Origin: Synechococcus elongatus PCC 11801
GTDB taxonomy: Bacteria > Cyanobacteriota > Cyanobacteriia > Synechococcales > Synechococcaceae
Assembly: GCF_003846445.2 (NCBI RefSeq)
Contig: NZ_CP030139.2
Location: 992,001 to 1,056,000 of the forward strand
Direction of reading: 5' to 3'
DNA: 64,000 nucleotides
Shown here: positions 1 through 8,499 of the stretch, in pieces
Layout: each line of letters starts with the position of its first letter
Position numbering within the stretch: position 1 is the stretch's first letter
The notes under the pieces: generated by a model
Seen by the model: only the letters and a program-made list of their open reading frames with translations
Told to the model about the DNA's origin: nothing
The model's database searches: none
Made by a program: the position numbers and the translations under genes

Positions 1-74
1 TTGCCTTTCATAAAGACAACAATCTTGTCACCATTAACGATGGTGGTTAGCCGTTCTTGAAGTTCAGGAGTCAT
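1..74 (-). CDS. Monothiol glutaredoxin, Grx4/GrxD family (partial, N-terminus only)
   Basis: Only the first 24 codons lie in the window; the gene runs off the left edge. The N-terminus begins MTPELQERLTTIV and reaches VVFMKG, which is the typical start of CGFS monothiol glutaredoxins that bind a shared [2Fe-2S] cluster with glutathione. The CGFS active site would lie outside the window. The gene lies directly downstream of, and on the same strand as, a BolA-family gene (46 nt apart). This is the classic Grx-BolA pairing in iron-sulfur handling, so the two are probably co-transcribed. The family call rests on a short stretch and on this neighbour. Confidence 0.75.
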   Translation of the reverse strand, partial: MTPELQERLTTIVNGDKIVVFMKG

Positions 75-119
75 TATTAATCTCAATCGTCAAAGGGGAT
101 GAATCGCACTGATGACGGG

Positions 120-377
120 CTAAGCCTGAGCTTCAGCTAGCCAGCGATCGGGGGTGTAAGTCTTCAGCGCTAAGGCGTGAATTGCTTCAGTTGACATGGC
201 AGCTTTCACAGCGCCATAGACCAGCTGATGTTGCTGAATCAGGCTTTTCCCTGCAAAGACAGGCGAGACAACTGTCACCTGCAGGTGGTCACCTCCTCCA
301 GTGAGATCAGTCACCATGACCTGTGCATCAGGAATTTGGGCACAGATCATGGACTCTACTTGTTCAGGCGTGACCAT
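120..377 (-). CDS. BolA family protein
   Basis: A small protein (85 aa from the ATG at 377; an in-frame TTG lies three codons upstream). It begins [11 protein letters not shown] and has the BolA core: a central [15 protein letters not shown] strand region followed by [13 protein letters not shown] with the conserved H-x-x-V-Y pattern. BolA proteins form [2Fe-2S]-bridged heterodimers with monothiol glutaredoxins and act in iron-sulfur trafficking or sensing. Here the glutaredoxin gene lies immediately downstream on the same strand, supporting an operon. Length matches the short IbaG/BolA2-type members. The ATG start is preferred over the TTG. Confidence 0.85.
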   Translation of the reverse strand: MVTPEQVESMICAQIPDAQVMVTDLTGGGDHLQVTVVSPVFAGKSLIQQHQLVYGAVKAAMSTEAIHALALKTYTPDRWLAEAQA

Positions 378-1138
378 AGGCTGCAACTGAAAACAACTCT
401 GTCGCTCCCTAGTCTGCCATGAGCGACTTCCTTCCTTGTCATTCGCTTGCGATGTGGTTCATCACTCAACGGCTACTTCCCCTAGGAGACTTCAATCCAT
501 CGGGTATGTCACGCAGCCATTCACAGGGTTGGTCAATCTAGCGACGCCTGCATGCCTCATCCTGAACGTCTTCACGCGATCGCAATTGTGCTGTCTCTTC
601 CTGATGGCAGTGATTGCTCAAGGGGATGCAGAAAGTGGAAGCCCAATCCTAGAGAGAGAATTGATAAAACTCTTGGCAGTCAATTGACTCTTCTAGATTT
701 TCTTTGATAAGACCTCTGACAAGGCTCCAAATTTGAACTTCTGCTGTCTAAGCACTGCTATGGATTATCAAGATTTGACCCAGTGTCTAACAGTCCATTG
801 GTTCAAATCATAGTGTTACGGAATCAGCAGTTCAGCAGTATTGAATTCATCTCTATTGAAATCGCCTCTGATTGCTGGATTTACTTTTGGCGATTTTTAG
901 TAGATTTTCCTCAGTCAAGATTTGCACTTTTTTATTATTTCTTTGGCTTGTACCAAGTTGAGATGTTCTCAGAGATACAGACAGCACAATTGACAGATAT
1001 AAATACTAAAAAAGCATTCAAGACTGCCAAGTGTTAGATTTTGGCAGCCAAGTCCTACAATGGCTACACTCTTGAGTAACCAGCCAGAGCTTTAGGGTTG
1101 ATAATTGGTTTACAGGCGCGTGAGGCATCTTCAGCAGA
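378..1138. other. Gene-free stretch between bolA and the HD-GYP gene
   Basis: About 760 bases without a convincing gene. The part from about 660 to 1080 is clearly richer in A and T than its surroundings. Two short open frames (436-687 and 783-1037, + strand) have no recognisable family, poor starts and atypical composition. A perfect 7-bp inverted repeat, CTGCCAA at 1024-1030 and TTGGCAG at 1041-1047, could form a hairpin but has no T-run after it. The divergent promoters of bolA and of the gene at 1139 should lie here. I cannot define a -10/-35 pair with confidence. Confidence 0.5.
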
Positions 1139-2329
1139 ATGGACACTGAAGACCTGCAGCAAAAACTGCATGCACAAGTCGCACTGGCCGAGCGCTCAGA
1201 GCACGCTTTCTTAACCCTGAAAGCTTGTAACGAGGCCTTGGTTCGTACTTCCAGTGAACAGGAGTTTCTGGCAGAGTTTTGTCGCCTCTGTGTGGTTGAG
1301 GCAGGGTATGCCCACGCTTTGGTGACGCTCGCCGGTCCTGATCCTCACGAAGTTCTTCAATCTTTTGCCAGCTACGGAAGCCTACAGTCCTACGTCGATA
1401 ATCTCCAAGTGACGTGGGACGATGCACCTACAGGGCAAGGACCCACCGGTCGAGCGATCAAAACAGGTCAAAGCCAATTGGCTGATTGGCGATCTCCTCA
1501 ACCCCGCCTCATGCCTTGGCAAGATCTCGCGCAGCATCATCACATTACGGCTAGTATTGCCTTGCCCATCAAGCAGAGCGATCGCGTGTTGGGGGCGCTG
1601 AATATTTACAGCACCGAACCCAATAGCTTCTCGCCAGCGGATCAAGAGTTGCTAGAGCAAGTCGCACAGCTATTGGCCTATGGACTGACCAGCCGTCAGA
1701 CTCTTGCAGCCCAAGATCGCCTCCTCGACCAAACAATTCAGGCGATTGTGAAGATGGTTGAGCTGCGCGATCCCTATACACAGGGTCATGAAAATCAAGT
1801 CGCACGGCTCGCCTACACGATCGCCCATCAGCTGCAGCTACCTGAAGATACTGCTCGTGGGATCTACGTGGCAGGGCTGCTGCACGATGTCGGTAAGTTG
1901 CGAGCCCCAGCTGAAATTCTCTCAAAGCCGGGTCGGCTTGATCCGATTGAATATGAACTGATTAAATTACACTCGCAAGCAAGCTACGACATTCTTAGAA
2001 ACATTCAGTTCCCGTGGCCAGTGGCAGAAATTGCGCTGCAACACCATGAGCGACTCGATGGCTCGGGTTATCCGCAGAAACTCAAAGGCGATCAAATCCT
2101 ACTCGGGGCTCGCATTATTGCTGTAGCCGATGTGATCGATGCCATGACCAGCCACCGTCCTTATCGACCGGGACTGGGGCTAGGGGCAGCGATCGCCGAG
2201 ATTGAAGCCAATCGCGGTCAGCTCTACGACCCCGATGTGGTGGATGCTTGTCTCGCCATTCTCCACGCACCGGGGTTAGTCTGGACAGATTTGCCGCGCC
2301 CGCCCCAAGCCAGTGATCCGATCGCCTAG
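1139..2329 (+). CDS. GAF domain plus HD-GYP domain protein (cyclic-di-GMP phosphodiesterase family)
   Basis: The 396-aa protein has a GAF sensor domain (about residues 28-178) followed by an HD-GYP domain (about 195-375). The HD pair is H249-D250 in LLHDVGK, and the second metal motif HHERLDGSGYP starts at H302, with GYP at 310-312. Family members with these motifs hydrolyse c-di-GMP to GMP, so an active enzyme is likely. There is no signal peptide or membrane segment, so it is cytoplasmic. It is a single gene with a long upstream region and points away from bolA. The ligand of the GAF domain cannot be read from sequence. The only visible PilZ c-di-GMP receptor in the window is on the cellulose synthase at 27060-29282. 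Confidence 0.9.
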   Translation: MDTEDLQQKLHAQVALAERSEHAFLTLKACNEALVRTSSEQEFLAEFCRLCVVEAGYAHALVTLAGPDPHEVLQSFASYGSLQSYVDNLQVTWDDAPTGQGPTGRAIKTGQSQLADWRSPQPRLMPWQDLAQHHHITASIALPIKQSDRVLGALNIYSTEPNSFSPADQELLEQVAQLLAYGLTSRQTLAAQDRLLDQTIQAIVKMVELRDPYTQGHENQVARLAYTIAHQLQLPEDTARGIYVAGLLHDVGKLRAPAEILSKPGRLDPIEYELIKLHSQASYDILRNIQFPWPVAEIALQHHERLDGSGYPQKLKGDQILLGARIIAVADVIDAMTSHRPYRPGLGLGAAIAEIEANRGQLYDPDVVDACLAILHAPGLVWTDLPRPPQASDPIA

Positions 2330-2348
2330 CGCGGGCAGGAACAGCAGG

Positions 2349-3311
2349 CTAACGCAGGCTACTTTCCGGGACTCGCTCTGCAGCTGCTTGCTGGCGATCG
2401 CGAAAGTCCGCGATCGTCCGGTCTAAACCCTCTTGCACCGAGACGGTGGGTTGCCAACCGAACCAAGCCTTTGCACGGCTGATATCTGGTCGGCGCTGTT
2501 GCGGATCATCCTGCGGCAAGGGTCGAAACTCGATCGGCAGGCTGGGATCAATGCGATCGCGGATCAGTTCGGCTAACTGCAGAATTGTGTACTCGCTGGG
2601 ATTACCGAGATTCACAGGGCCAATGCGATCGCCATTCATCAGGCAAATCAATCCCTCGACGAGATCGGCAACATAGCAAAAGCTGCGGGTTTGTTCCCCT
2701 TTTCCGTAGACCGTCAGCGGTTGACCTCGCAGGGCTTGGACAATGAAATTGCTAACCACGCGGCCATCGTTCTCGAGCATGCGCGGTCCATAGGTATTGA
2801 AAATTCGCGCTACCCGAATTTCAAGATTGTGTTGACGGTGATAGTCGAAGCAGAGAGTTTCTGCAACCCGTTTGCCTTCGTCATAGCAGGAACGAATGCC
2901 GATCGGGTTGACATTGCCCCAGTAGTCTTCGGTTTGCGGGTGAACGTGGGGATCGCCATACACTTCAGACGTAGAGGCCATCAGCAGTCGGGCTTTAACC
3001 CGCTTGGCCAAGCCCAACATATTAGCTGTGCCGATGAAGCTCGTCTTGGCCGTCTTGATCGGGTTGTACTGATAGTGCACCGGCGACGCAGGACAGGCGA
3101 GATGGTAGATTTGATCGACTTCGAGGCGGATGGGATCGGTGATGTCGTGCCGGATGAGTTCAAAGCGCGGATGACCGTGCCACTGGGCAACGTTTTGCTT
3201 TCGCCCGGTGAAGTAGTTATCTAGGCAAATCACCTCTGCACCTGCGTTCATCAGGCGATCGATGAGGTGCGATCCAATGAAACCGGCACCACCCGTGACT
3301 AAGATCCGCAT
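2349..3311 (-). CDS. UDP-glucuronic acid decarboxylase (UDP-xylose synthase), NAD-dependent SDR
   Basis: The 320-aa extended short-chain dehydrogenase has the N-terminal NAD motif [10 protein letters not shown] (residues 6-15). The catalytic set is T114/S115 in [11 protein letters not shown] and Y143-x3-K147 in SCYDEGKR. The segments [12 protein letters not shown] and [10 protein letters not shown] are signatures of UDP-xylose synthases, which convert UDP-glucuronate to UDP-xylose. The substrate would be supplied by the UDP-glucose 6-dehydrogenase encoded at 15604-16983, so the window holds both steps from UDP-glucose to UDP-xylose. It converges on the HD-GYP gene with 19 bp between stop codons. 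Confidence 0.92.
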   Translation of the reverse strand: MRILVTGGAGFIGSHLIDRLMNAGAEVICLDNYFTGRKQNVAQWHGHPRFELIRHDITDPIRLEVDQIYHLACPASPVHYQYNPIKTAKTSFIGTANMLGLAKRVKARLLMASTSEVYGDPHVHPQTEDYWGNVNPIGIRSCYDEGKRVAETLCFDYHRQHNLEIRVARIFNTYGPRMLENDGRVVSNFIVQALRGQPLTVYGKGEQTRSFCYVADLVEGLICLMNGDRIGPVNLGNPSEYTILQLAELIRDRIDPSLPIEFRPLPQDDPQQRRPDISRAKAWFGWQPTVSVQEGLDRTIADFRDRQQAAAERVPESSLR

Positions 3312-3378
3312 CGTTCTGTCGCTATGCTTTTCAGCAGCATACCCGTTGCGGCAGTTTCAGGAAGTGCAAGCCCCTCGG

Positions 3379-3384
3379 TATAAT
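3379..3384 (+). promoter_or_regulatory. -10 box of the tRNA-Pro gene
   Basis: A perfect TATAAT lies 8 bases upstream of the first base of the tRNA. The expected -35 position (3356-3361) is a poor match to TTGACA. Given the strong -10 and its placement, this is the likely start signal for the tRNA. Confidence 0.6.
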
Positions 3385-3392
3385 AAGCAGAC

Positions 3393-3466
3393 CGGGATGT
3401 AGCGCAGCTTGGTAGCGCGCCTGCTTTGGGAGCAGGATGCCGCAGGTTCAAATCCTGTCATCCCGA
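3393..3466 (+). tRNA. tRNA-Pro (anticodon TGG)
   Basis: A 74-nt cloverleaf. The 7-bp acceptor stem is CGGGATG pairing with CATCCCG, with discriminator A at 3466. The D-arm GCGC...GCGC is present. The anticodon stem CCTGC/GCAGG encloses the loop TTTGGGA, giving anticodon TGG. The T-arm carries GGTTCAAATCC. CCA is not encoded. The gene stands alone between the UDP-xylose synthase and the DUF305 gene. Confidence 0.97.
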
Positions 3467-3549
3467 CTGAAACTCAAACGACTATCTCAAGGGGCGATCA
3501 GCCGATCGCTTATCTAAGTGTTTCGACTGCTTCTTAGCGCGATCGCAGT

Positions 3550-4218
3550 TTAGGGATACCACTGGCGATACCACTGCTGCATCTGGCGAATCTCCCGATT
3601 CTGAGCCGTGATGATGGCTTGGGCGAGCTGTTGAATTTCTGGCCGATCGCTGCGCATCAGAACCATTTGAGCCATTCGCACCCCCATTTGATGGTGGGGA
3701 ATCATCGCTTCGATGAAAGCGCGATCGAAGTCGGGTGCTGTGTTCAGGGCGTTCAGGTCTCCCGTCATGCCACCCATCGCCCCGCACCCCATGCCACCAC
3801 CAACCATGGATGAATTGCGCCAACCTCCCATCCCGCGATCGCCCCAGTCTGGGACTTCTATGCCATACCACTGGCGGTACCAGGTTTGCATTTCGCGGAT
3901 TTCTTGAGCCTGCGTTGTTTGAATCGCGCGAGCGAGGGCGCGAATCTCGGATCGCTGAGACTGCTTGATCGCGAGGTCAGCCATCGCGATCGCCCCTTCA
4001 TGGTGAGGAATCATCATCACAATGAAGTGTTGATCTGCATTGCCCATCCTGCCCGGCCAGCCAGGACGCCCCAGATTGTTGGGTGGTCCCATCCCTTGGG
4101 CGATCGCAGAAGATTCAACAGAACTAGCCTTCACGGGATCCGGTAAAGTTGCCGCGATCGCAGCGACTATCAAGGTGCTACTGACCGCTAATCCCCCAAG
4201 CAGCACAAGACGATTCAT
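3550..4218 (-). CDS. Secreted DUF305 family protein with two DUF305 units
   Basis: The 222-aa protein starts with a signal-like hydrophobic segment (about residues 4-25). It has two copies of the DUF305 signature: IVMMIPHHEGAIAMADLAI near residue 65 and FIEAMIPHHQMGVRMAQMV near residue 170. Each copy ends in EIR-QMQ-WYRQWY. The linker is rich in Gly, Met and Trp. DUF305 proteins are ferritin-like four-helix periplasmic proteins, often found with copper or metal resistance genes; the His-His and Met residues suggest metal binding, but the function is not established. The start is supported by an AGGAGG ribosome site 6 nt upstream. It is a single gene. Confidence 0.85.
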   Translation of the reverse strand: MNRLVLLGGLAVSSTLIVAAIAATLPDPVKASSVESSAIAQGMGPPNNLGRPGWPGRMGNADQHFIVMMIPHHEGAIAMADLAIKQSQRSEIRALARAIQTTQAQEIREMQTWYRQWYGIEVPDWGDRGMGGWRNSSMVGGGMGCGAMGGMTGDLNALNTAPDFDRAFIEAMIPHHQMGVRMAQMVLMRSDRPEIQQLAQAIITAQNREIRQMQQWYRQWYP

Positions 4219-4533
4219 CAGTTCCTCCTGTCAGCTGACAGAAGCTATGCTTTCATCATATTCATTAGTCTAAAATCACTCATCTTCATTCAATAAATAT
4301 TTCATATCCAGCGTGCTCATGTGTGTAGTTTTCACCGTTTAAATTTTGCAACAGATAGAACTCCAGATACCAATTTTTCCATGACATAGCTCAGCTCGTT
4401 TGAATGCAAGCTGACATCCATAATGCTCATAGATAGATTCAGCAGCACTAGGAATCTAGGCGGCCACATATTAACTATTTTTTAAACAAAAATTTGAGGT
4501 TAAGAGGATCTGAGCCATGAAGGCTAAAACATA
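4219..4533. other. Gene-free, AT-rich upstream region of the DUF305 gene
   Basis: A 315-bp AT-rich interval that must carry the leftward promoter of the DUF305 gene. A perfect 12-bp palindrome TGTCAGCTGACA lies at 4229-4240, directly upstream of and abutting the ribosome site. No RNA gene or open frame is convincing here. The neighbouring gene at 4534 ends into this region, and no strong terminator hairpin with a T-run was found. Confidence 0.5.
4229..4240. promoter_or_regulatory. 12-bp palindrome next to the DUF305 ribosome site (possible operator)
   Basis: TGTCAGCTGACA is a perfect inverted repeat ending where the AGGAGG ribosome site of the gene starting at 4218 begins. In mRNA it could only form a small hairpin, so a dimeric repressor site is the more natural reading. 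No regulator is identified and it may be chance. Confidence 0.3.
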
Positions 4534-5649
4534 TTACAGATCCTCGAAGTTCTCAGGGCAGAGCTGTGTGAAATTACGGGATAGAAATGTCGTAATTCCT
4601 GCTCGATTATCATTACGATCGTCTTCTAAGATCGTTTGATCAGGATTGGCAATAACCTCGATAAAGTTCTCACCGGGTCGTAGCGGTAATTTTGCGATCG
4701 GGTAAGCCAAATCTTCGCGATCGCCTTGGGCTAACCAAGGAAGCCGTAAGGCACGATGCCCTCGATAGCTGTTGTTGACCACGATCGCCACATCAGCATT
4801 ACTAACATCCATGCGACCTTGATTCGTCACGCTAAAGTGCAGCCAGTCTGACTCGATTCTGAGGTTTTCGATTGCTAGATCCGCTTTTAGAACCTCTACG
4901 GTGCTAATCGGATAGAGAATCAGTTCTTTGAACGAGACTAGTTGCGTATTGGGATGCTCGTGATGGACGTGACCTGCAAAGCGGAGATCGCTGGAACAGC
5001 CATGGATATGCAGATGGGCATTTGCACGGGGAACAGTCACTAAACCCGTTTCGGGATGGCGGGCATAGAAGCCGCTGAGATTCCAAATCGGAGCAGGCCC
5101 TAAAAGGTGGTGCAGCGGGTCACCAGCTTGATCAGCAAAATAAAAGTGTTTAAGACTTTCGTAGACGTTATCCTCTTGGCTATCACGCACCAAGCGGCGA
5201 CGTTGCCAAAGACAGAGCTTGGCAGCTACCGTCACAACTAACGTATGCCAGTGAGCTTGTAGTCGTACACCAAAGTAGTCTGCAGGGGAGTCAATTTGGG
5301 CGATCGCGGCAGCAATAATGGCCTGTAATCCGGCCTCTACGGAAGGGAGTTGAGCAGTATCAATCGGAATTCCTAGCCCACTGCCATTACTGGTAAAGCA
5401 GACATAGGGGAAATGGATCAGTTCTGAGCTTGGATCTTGGAGAATTGCAGCTCCTGCTTCAGGATCGCCTTTGTAGATAGCAGTGGTTCTACCCTCCGGC
5501 AAAAAACACAACTCGCCATTATCAATTTCTGTTGTTGTGCCAAGGCCAATCACCTCGCCTTGAAGGGGGATTTGACGAATCGGGTAGTGCTCGCTGATAT
5601 CCCCTTGAATTAATGCCGTAATCGTATTAGCAACAGTGAGCTTCAGCAT
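4534..5649 (-). CDS. Alpha-acetolactate decarboxylase-like domain fused to a CARDB domain
   Basis: In this 371-aa protein, residues 1 to about 245 follow the pattern of alpha-acetolactate decarboxylase. An early GLGTTTEIDNGEL block resembles the family's G-x-GTFN-x-LDGEL. The late zinc-site motif AHLHIHG followed by RFAGHVHH resembles HLHF...GGHV, so all three metal histidines are present. The C-terminal ~110 residues (LAIENLRIESDWLHFSVTNQG through ILEDDRNDN) look like a CARDB immunoglobulin-like adhesion domain. Bacterial decarboxylases normally consist of the first domain alone. No signal peptide is visible. Acetoin formation is inferred from family only. It is a single gene with unknown partners. 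Confidence 0.65.
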   Translation of the reverse strand: MLKLTVANTITALIQGDISEHYPIRQIPLQGEVIGLGTTTEIDNGELCFLPEGRTTAIYKGDPEAGAAILQDPSSELIHFPYVCFTSNGSGLGIPIDTAQLPSVEAGLQAIIAAAIAQIDSPADYFGVRLQAHWHTLVVTVAAKLCLWQRRRLVRDSQEDNVYESLKHFYFADQAGDPLHHLLGPAPIWNLSGFYARHPETGLVTVPRANAHLHIHGCSSDLRFAGHVHHEHPNTQLVSFKELILYPISTVEVLKADLAIENLRIESDWLHFSVTNQGRMDVSNADVAIVVNNSYRGHRALRLPWLAQGDREDLAYPIAKLPLRPGENFIEVIANPDQTILEDDRNDNRAGITTFLSRNFTQLCPENFEDL

Positions 5650-5750
5650 CGATTCATCTAGACAGAGGTTGGAGTCGAGAGACTGTTGCTAGCAGATGAG
5701 TCAGTTGCGTTGCTGATTCCTGCGATCGCAACTCAGTCTTCTACAGCTAT

Positions 5751-6164
5751 CTAAAAGGGAGCGGGGGTGAATGTCGTGTTGAAGATCGAGTTGATTTGAT
5801 TGATGGTTTCCACAGATTGCAGGTCAATTTGTGCGCCCTGCAGATAAGGCTGACTCTGAAGTTTTTGAGCGACCGCTTGATTGATTTGATTGCTTTCCTG
5901 CTTCAGTCGCGTTTGAATCGCAACCGTTTCTTCTGGGGTAATGGCCCCATCTTGGAGAGAGTTGCAGATTGGAAGCAGCGCATTATATTCGCCATCACTG
6001 AGGCTCGATAAATCTTGGCGAGTAATCGTGCCGTTGTTGAGATTAATGCAGGTCAGATAGATCAGTGTTGTGCCGTAGAGGGTGCTGGGGCTTGGTTGCG
6101 CCATGGCGGGGGTAGCCAGCAGACCAATCGCACTCACCACAACTGCGCCACTCAAAGCTCGCAT
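5751..6164 (-). CDS. Small secreted protein of unknown function
   Basis: The 137-aa protein has a clear signal peptide (MRALSGAVVVSAIGLLATPAMAQ, cleavage expected after AMA). The mature part has two cysteines (in YLTCINLNNG and LLPICNSL) that could form a disulfide, and many Asn and Gln residues. I do not recognise a family. It is likely periplasmic or exported. It lies alone on the minus strand and is divergent from the carbonic anhydrase gene at 6310, so the two may share the roughly 145-bp promoter region. Confidence 0.75.
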   Translation of the reverse strand: MRALSGAVVVSAIGLLATPAMAQPSPSTLYGTTLIYLTCINLNNGTITRQDLSSLSDGEYNALLPICNSLQDGAITPEETVAIQTRLKQESNQINQAVAQKLQSQPYLQGAQIDLQSVETINQINSIFNTTFTPAPF

Positions 6165-6309
6165 CCTGCACTCCTCAATTGCTGTCTGTGGCTATAGCCT
6201 ACCCAGCAGAAGGATTGTCTGCACTTATCGGCACCATTGGATTTTGCAAAGGCCGTGCGCTGCGATCGCTTCTCCGCGATAATGCTCCTCAGTCCCGAGT
6301 ATCACTGGC

Positions 6310-7119
6310 ATGCGCAAGCTCATCGAGGGGTTACGGCATTTCCGTACGTCTTACTATCCGTCCCATCGGGAGCTGTTTGAGCAGTTTGCCAAAGGCCAAC
6401 ACCCACGCGTGTTGTTCATTACCTGCTCCGACTCGCGCATTGACCCCAACCTCATCACCCAGTCGGGCATGGGTGAACTGTTTGTGATCCGCAATGCGGG
6501 CAATCTGATTCCGCCCTTTGGGGCAGCCAATGGCGGTGAGGGTGCATCGATTGAATATGCGATCGCAGCACTAAACATCGAGCATGTGGTGGTCTGTGGC
6601 CACTCGCACTGCGGCGCGATGAAGGGCTTGCTGAAGCTCAATCAGCTGCAAGAAAAAATGCCGCTGGTCTACAACTGGCTGCAGCATGCTGAGGCAACTC
6701 GCCGCTTGGTCTTGGACAACTACAGCGGCTACGACACCGATGATTTGGTCGAGATTCTGGTTGCCGAGAACGTCCTCACCCAAATCGAAAACCTCAAGAC
6801 CTATCCCGTGGTGCGATCGCGCCTCTTCCAAGGCAAGCTGCAAATCTTTGGCTGGATCTACGAAGTCGAAAGCGGTGAAGTCCTACAGATCAGCCGTACG
6901 AACAGTGACGACACCGGTATCGATGAATGTCCGGTGCGCCTGCCGGGTAGCCAAGAAAAATCAATTCTGGGGCGCTGTGTGGTGCCTTTGACTGAAGACT
7001 TGCCCGCAGAACCAGAACCCGCGATCGCTGCATCTGCGGCTCAACCCGCTAGCTATTCCAGCCGTGGCTGGCTCTCACCGGAACAACAACAACGCATTTA
7101 TCGCGGCAATGCTAGCTAG
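6310..7119 (+). CDS. ccaA: Beta-carbonic anhydrase, carboxysomal
   Basis: The 269-aa protein carries the beta-class zinc site C39-x-D41-x-R43 (ITCSDSRIDP) and H98-x2-C101 (CGHSHCGA). It is longer than the usual 200-220 aa beta enzymes. The C-terminal tail (about residues 220-269, ending SPEQQQRIYRGNAS) is the extension that, in the S. elongatus enzyme (IcfA/CcaA), targets the protein to the carboxysome through CcmM. It converts bicarbonate to CO2 for Rubisco. Compared with the PCC 7942 protein as I remember it, there are scattered substitutions and a few missing residues in the tail. The nadA gene follows 35 bp downstream on the same strand. Confidence 0.95.
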   Translation: MRKLIEGLRHFRTSYYPSHRELFEQFAKGQHPRVLFITCSDSRIDPNLITQSGMGELFVIRNAGNLIPPFGAANGGEGASIEYAIAALNIEHVVVCGHSHCGAMKGLLKLNQLQEKMPLVYNWLQHAEATRRLVLDNYSGYDTDDLVEILVAENVLTQIENLKTYPVVRSRLFQGKLQIFGWIYEVESGEVLQISRTNSDDTGIDECPVRLPGSQEKSILGRCVVPLTEDLPAEPEPAIAASAAQPASYSSRGWLSPEQQQRIYRGNAS

Positions 7120-7154
7120 GATCGAAGCATCTTCGACCTTGCTGAGATCTGCCT

Positions 7155-8117
7155 GTGTTCCTCGCCGCCGATCGCCCCACCACCGATCTTCCTACTGATT
7201 TGCCTGCCGCGATCGCAGCACTGAAGCAAGAGCTGAACGCGGTTATCTTGGCGCACTATTACCAAGAAGCAGCGATTCAAGATGTCGCAGACTACATTGG
7301 TGATTCGCTCGGATTGTCGCGTCAAGCAGCAGCAACGGATGCAGACGTGATTGTCTTTGCTGGCGTTCACTTCATGGCAGAAACGGCGAAAATTCTCAAT
7401 CCCAATCGGCAAGTCTTGCTGCCTGATTTGGCGGCAGGCTGCTCCTTAGCCGATAGCTGCCCACCCGAAGCGTTTGCAGCGTTTAAGGCCGCTCACCCCG
7501 GCCACATCGTCATTTCCTACATCAACTGCACCGCCGAGATTAAGGCACTCAGCGACATCATTTGCACCAGCTCCAATGCAGTAAAGATTGTCCAGCAAAT
7601 TCCGGCTGATCAGCCGATTATCTTTGCGCCCGATCGCAACTTGGGTCGCTATGTGATGCAGGAAACCGGACGCGATCTGGTGCTTTGGGACGGCAGTTGC
7701 ATCGTCCACGAGACGTTTTCAGAGCAGCGGTTGCTGGAGCTACAAGCCTGTCATCCCGAAGCCGAAATCATTGCGCATCCTGAGTGCGAAACACCGGTGC
7801 TCGACCATGCCCGCTTTATTGGTTCGACTACCGCGCTACTGAACTACAGCCTTAACAGTCCCAGTCGGGAATTCATCGTTGTCACTGAGCCGGGCATCAT
7901 CCACCAGATGCAGAAAGCGGCACCTGACAAGACCTTTATTCCGGCGCCGCCCCAAGACAACACCTGTGCCTGCAACGAATGTCCGTTCATGCGGCTCAAC
8001 ACGCTGGAGAAGCTCTATCTCTGTATGCGCGATCGCCAGCCTGAAATTCAAATTCCTGAAGAAATTCGCCTAGCGGCCCTTCGCCCAATTGAGCGGATGC
8101 TAGCGATGAGTGCTTGA
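7155..8117 (+). CDS. nadA: Quinolinate synthase NadA
   Basis: The 320-aa protein starts at GTG. It has three internally homologous domains and the [4Fe-4S] ligands expected of NadA: C125 in [11 protein letters not shown]211 in AHPECETP, and the cluster C271-x-C273-x2-C276 ([10 protein letters not shown]). Conserved LAHYYQ and WDGSCIVHE segments are also present. It condenses iminoaspartate with dihydroxyacetone phosphate to quinolinate in NAD biosynthesis. It follows ccaA by 35 bp and may be read through from it. Length is normal for the cyanobacterial type. Confidence 0.95.
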   Translation: MFLAADRPTTDLPTDLPAAIAALKQELNAVILAHYYQEAAIQDVADYIGDSLGLSRQAAATDADVIVFAGVHFMAETAKILNPNRQVLLPDLAAGCSLADSCPPEAFAAFKAAHPGHIVISYINCTAEIKALSDIICTSSNAVKIVQQIPADQPIIFAPDRNLGRYVMQETGRDLVLWDGSCIVHETFSEQRLLELQACHPEAEIIAHPECETPVLDHARFIGSTTALLNYSLNSPSREFIVVTEPGIIHQMQKAAPDKTFIPAPPQDNTCACNECPFMRLNTLEKLYLCMRDRQPEIQIPEEIRLAALRPIERMLAMSA

Positions 8118-8226
8118 GTCCTAGCGTGCGGTTTCCGTAGTCCCTCAGTACAAGCCTCCAACGGCTGAGCCAGCAGGCATGGTGGCGATCGCAGGGCACA
8201 ATTCAAACAGCGATTTTGAAATCACT

Positions 8227-8448
8227 ATGTCCAAGACCCTGATCAATCTCATCTTTTGGGGCGCAATCGGCGCGATCGCCGTTTGGTTGGGCAGTGTCTA
8301 CTACAAGATGGCGATGATGCCTGCTGAAACGACTCAGCAGGGACTCGATACCATCGACACGGTCCAAACGGAAATGAATCGCATCACTGAACAACGTCAG
8401 CAAGCGATCGATCAATACACCAATCAGTACAGTAGTCCTAATAATTAG
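8227..8448 (+). CDS. Small single-pass membrane protein of unknown function
   Basis: From the ATG at 8227 the protein has 73 aa: one N-terminal transmembrane helix (LINLIFWGAIGAIAVWLGSVYY) followed by a polar, Gln-rich helix (TEMNRITEQRQQAIDQYTNQ). An upstream in-frame ATG at 8179 would add 16 polar residues, part of them encoded by a HIP1 site, so the shorter form is preferred. The family is not recognised. A hairpin overlapping the stop codon may end the transcript. Confidence 0.6.
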   Translation: MSKTLINLIFWGAIGAIAVWLGSVYYKMAMMPAETTQQGLDTIDTVQTEMNRITEQRQQAIDQYTNQYSSPNN

Positions 8449-8473
8449 CTCCCCCAAGTTTCCCTAGGGGAGC
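8448..8473 (+). terminator. Candidate terminator hairpin after the small membrane protein
   Basis: A perfect 7-bp GC-rich stem, GCTCCCC (8448-8454) with GGGGAGC (8467-8473), separated by 12 nt. No T-run follows on either strand, so this is a weak or Rho-assisted end signal at best. It sits between the convergent genes at 8227 and 8500. Confidence 0.4.
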
Positions 8474-8499
8474 AGGCTTACTGAACTCAAGCAGTGTCG

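Noticed and set aside
436-1037. Two short plus-strand open frames (436-687 and 783-1037) in the gap after bolA
   Set aside because: No family resemblance, no ribosome site, unusual composition and weak starts; more likely chance frames in a promoter region.
2691-3224. 177-codon frame antisense to the UDP-xylose synthase
   Set aside because: Antisense shadow of a well-supported enzyme; no domain recognised.
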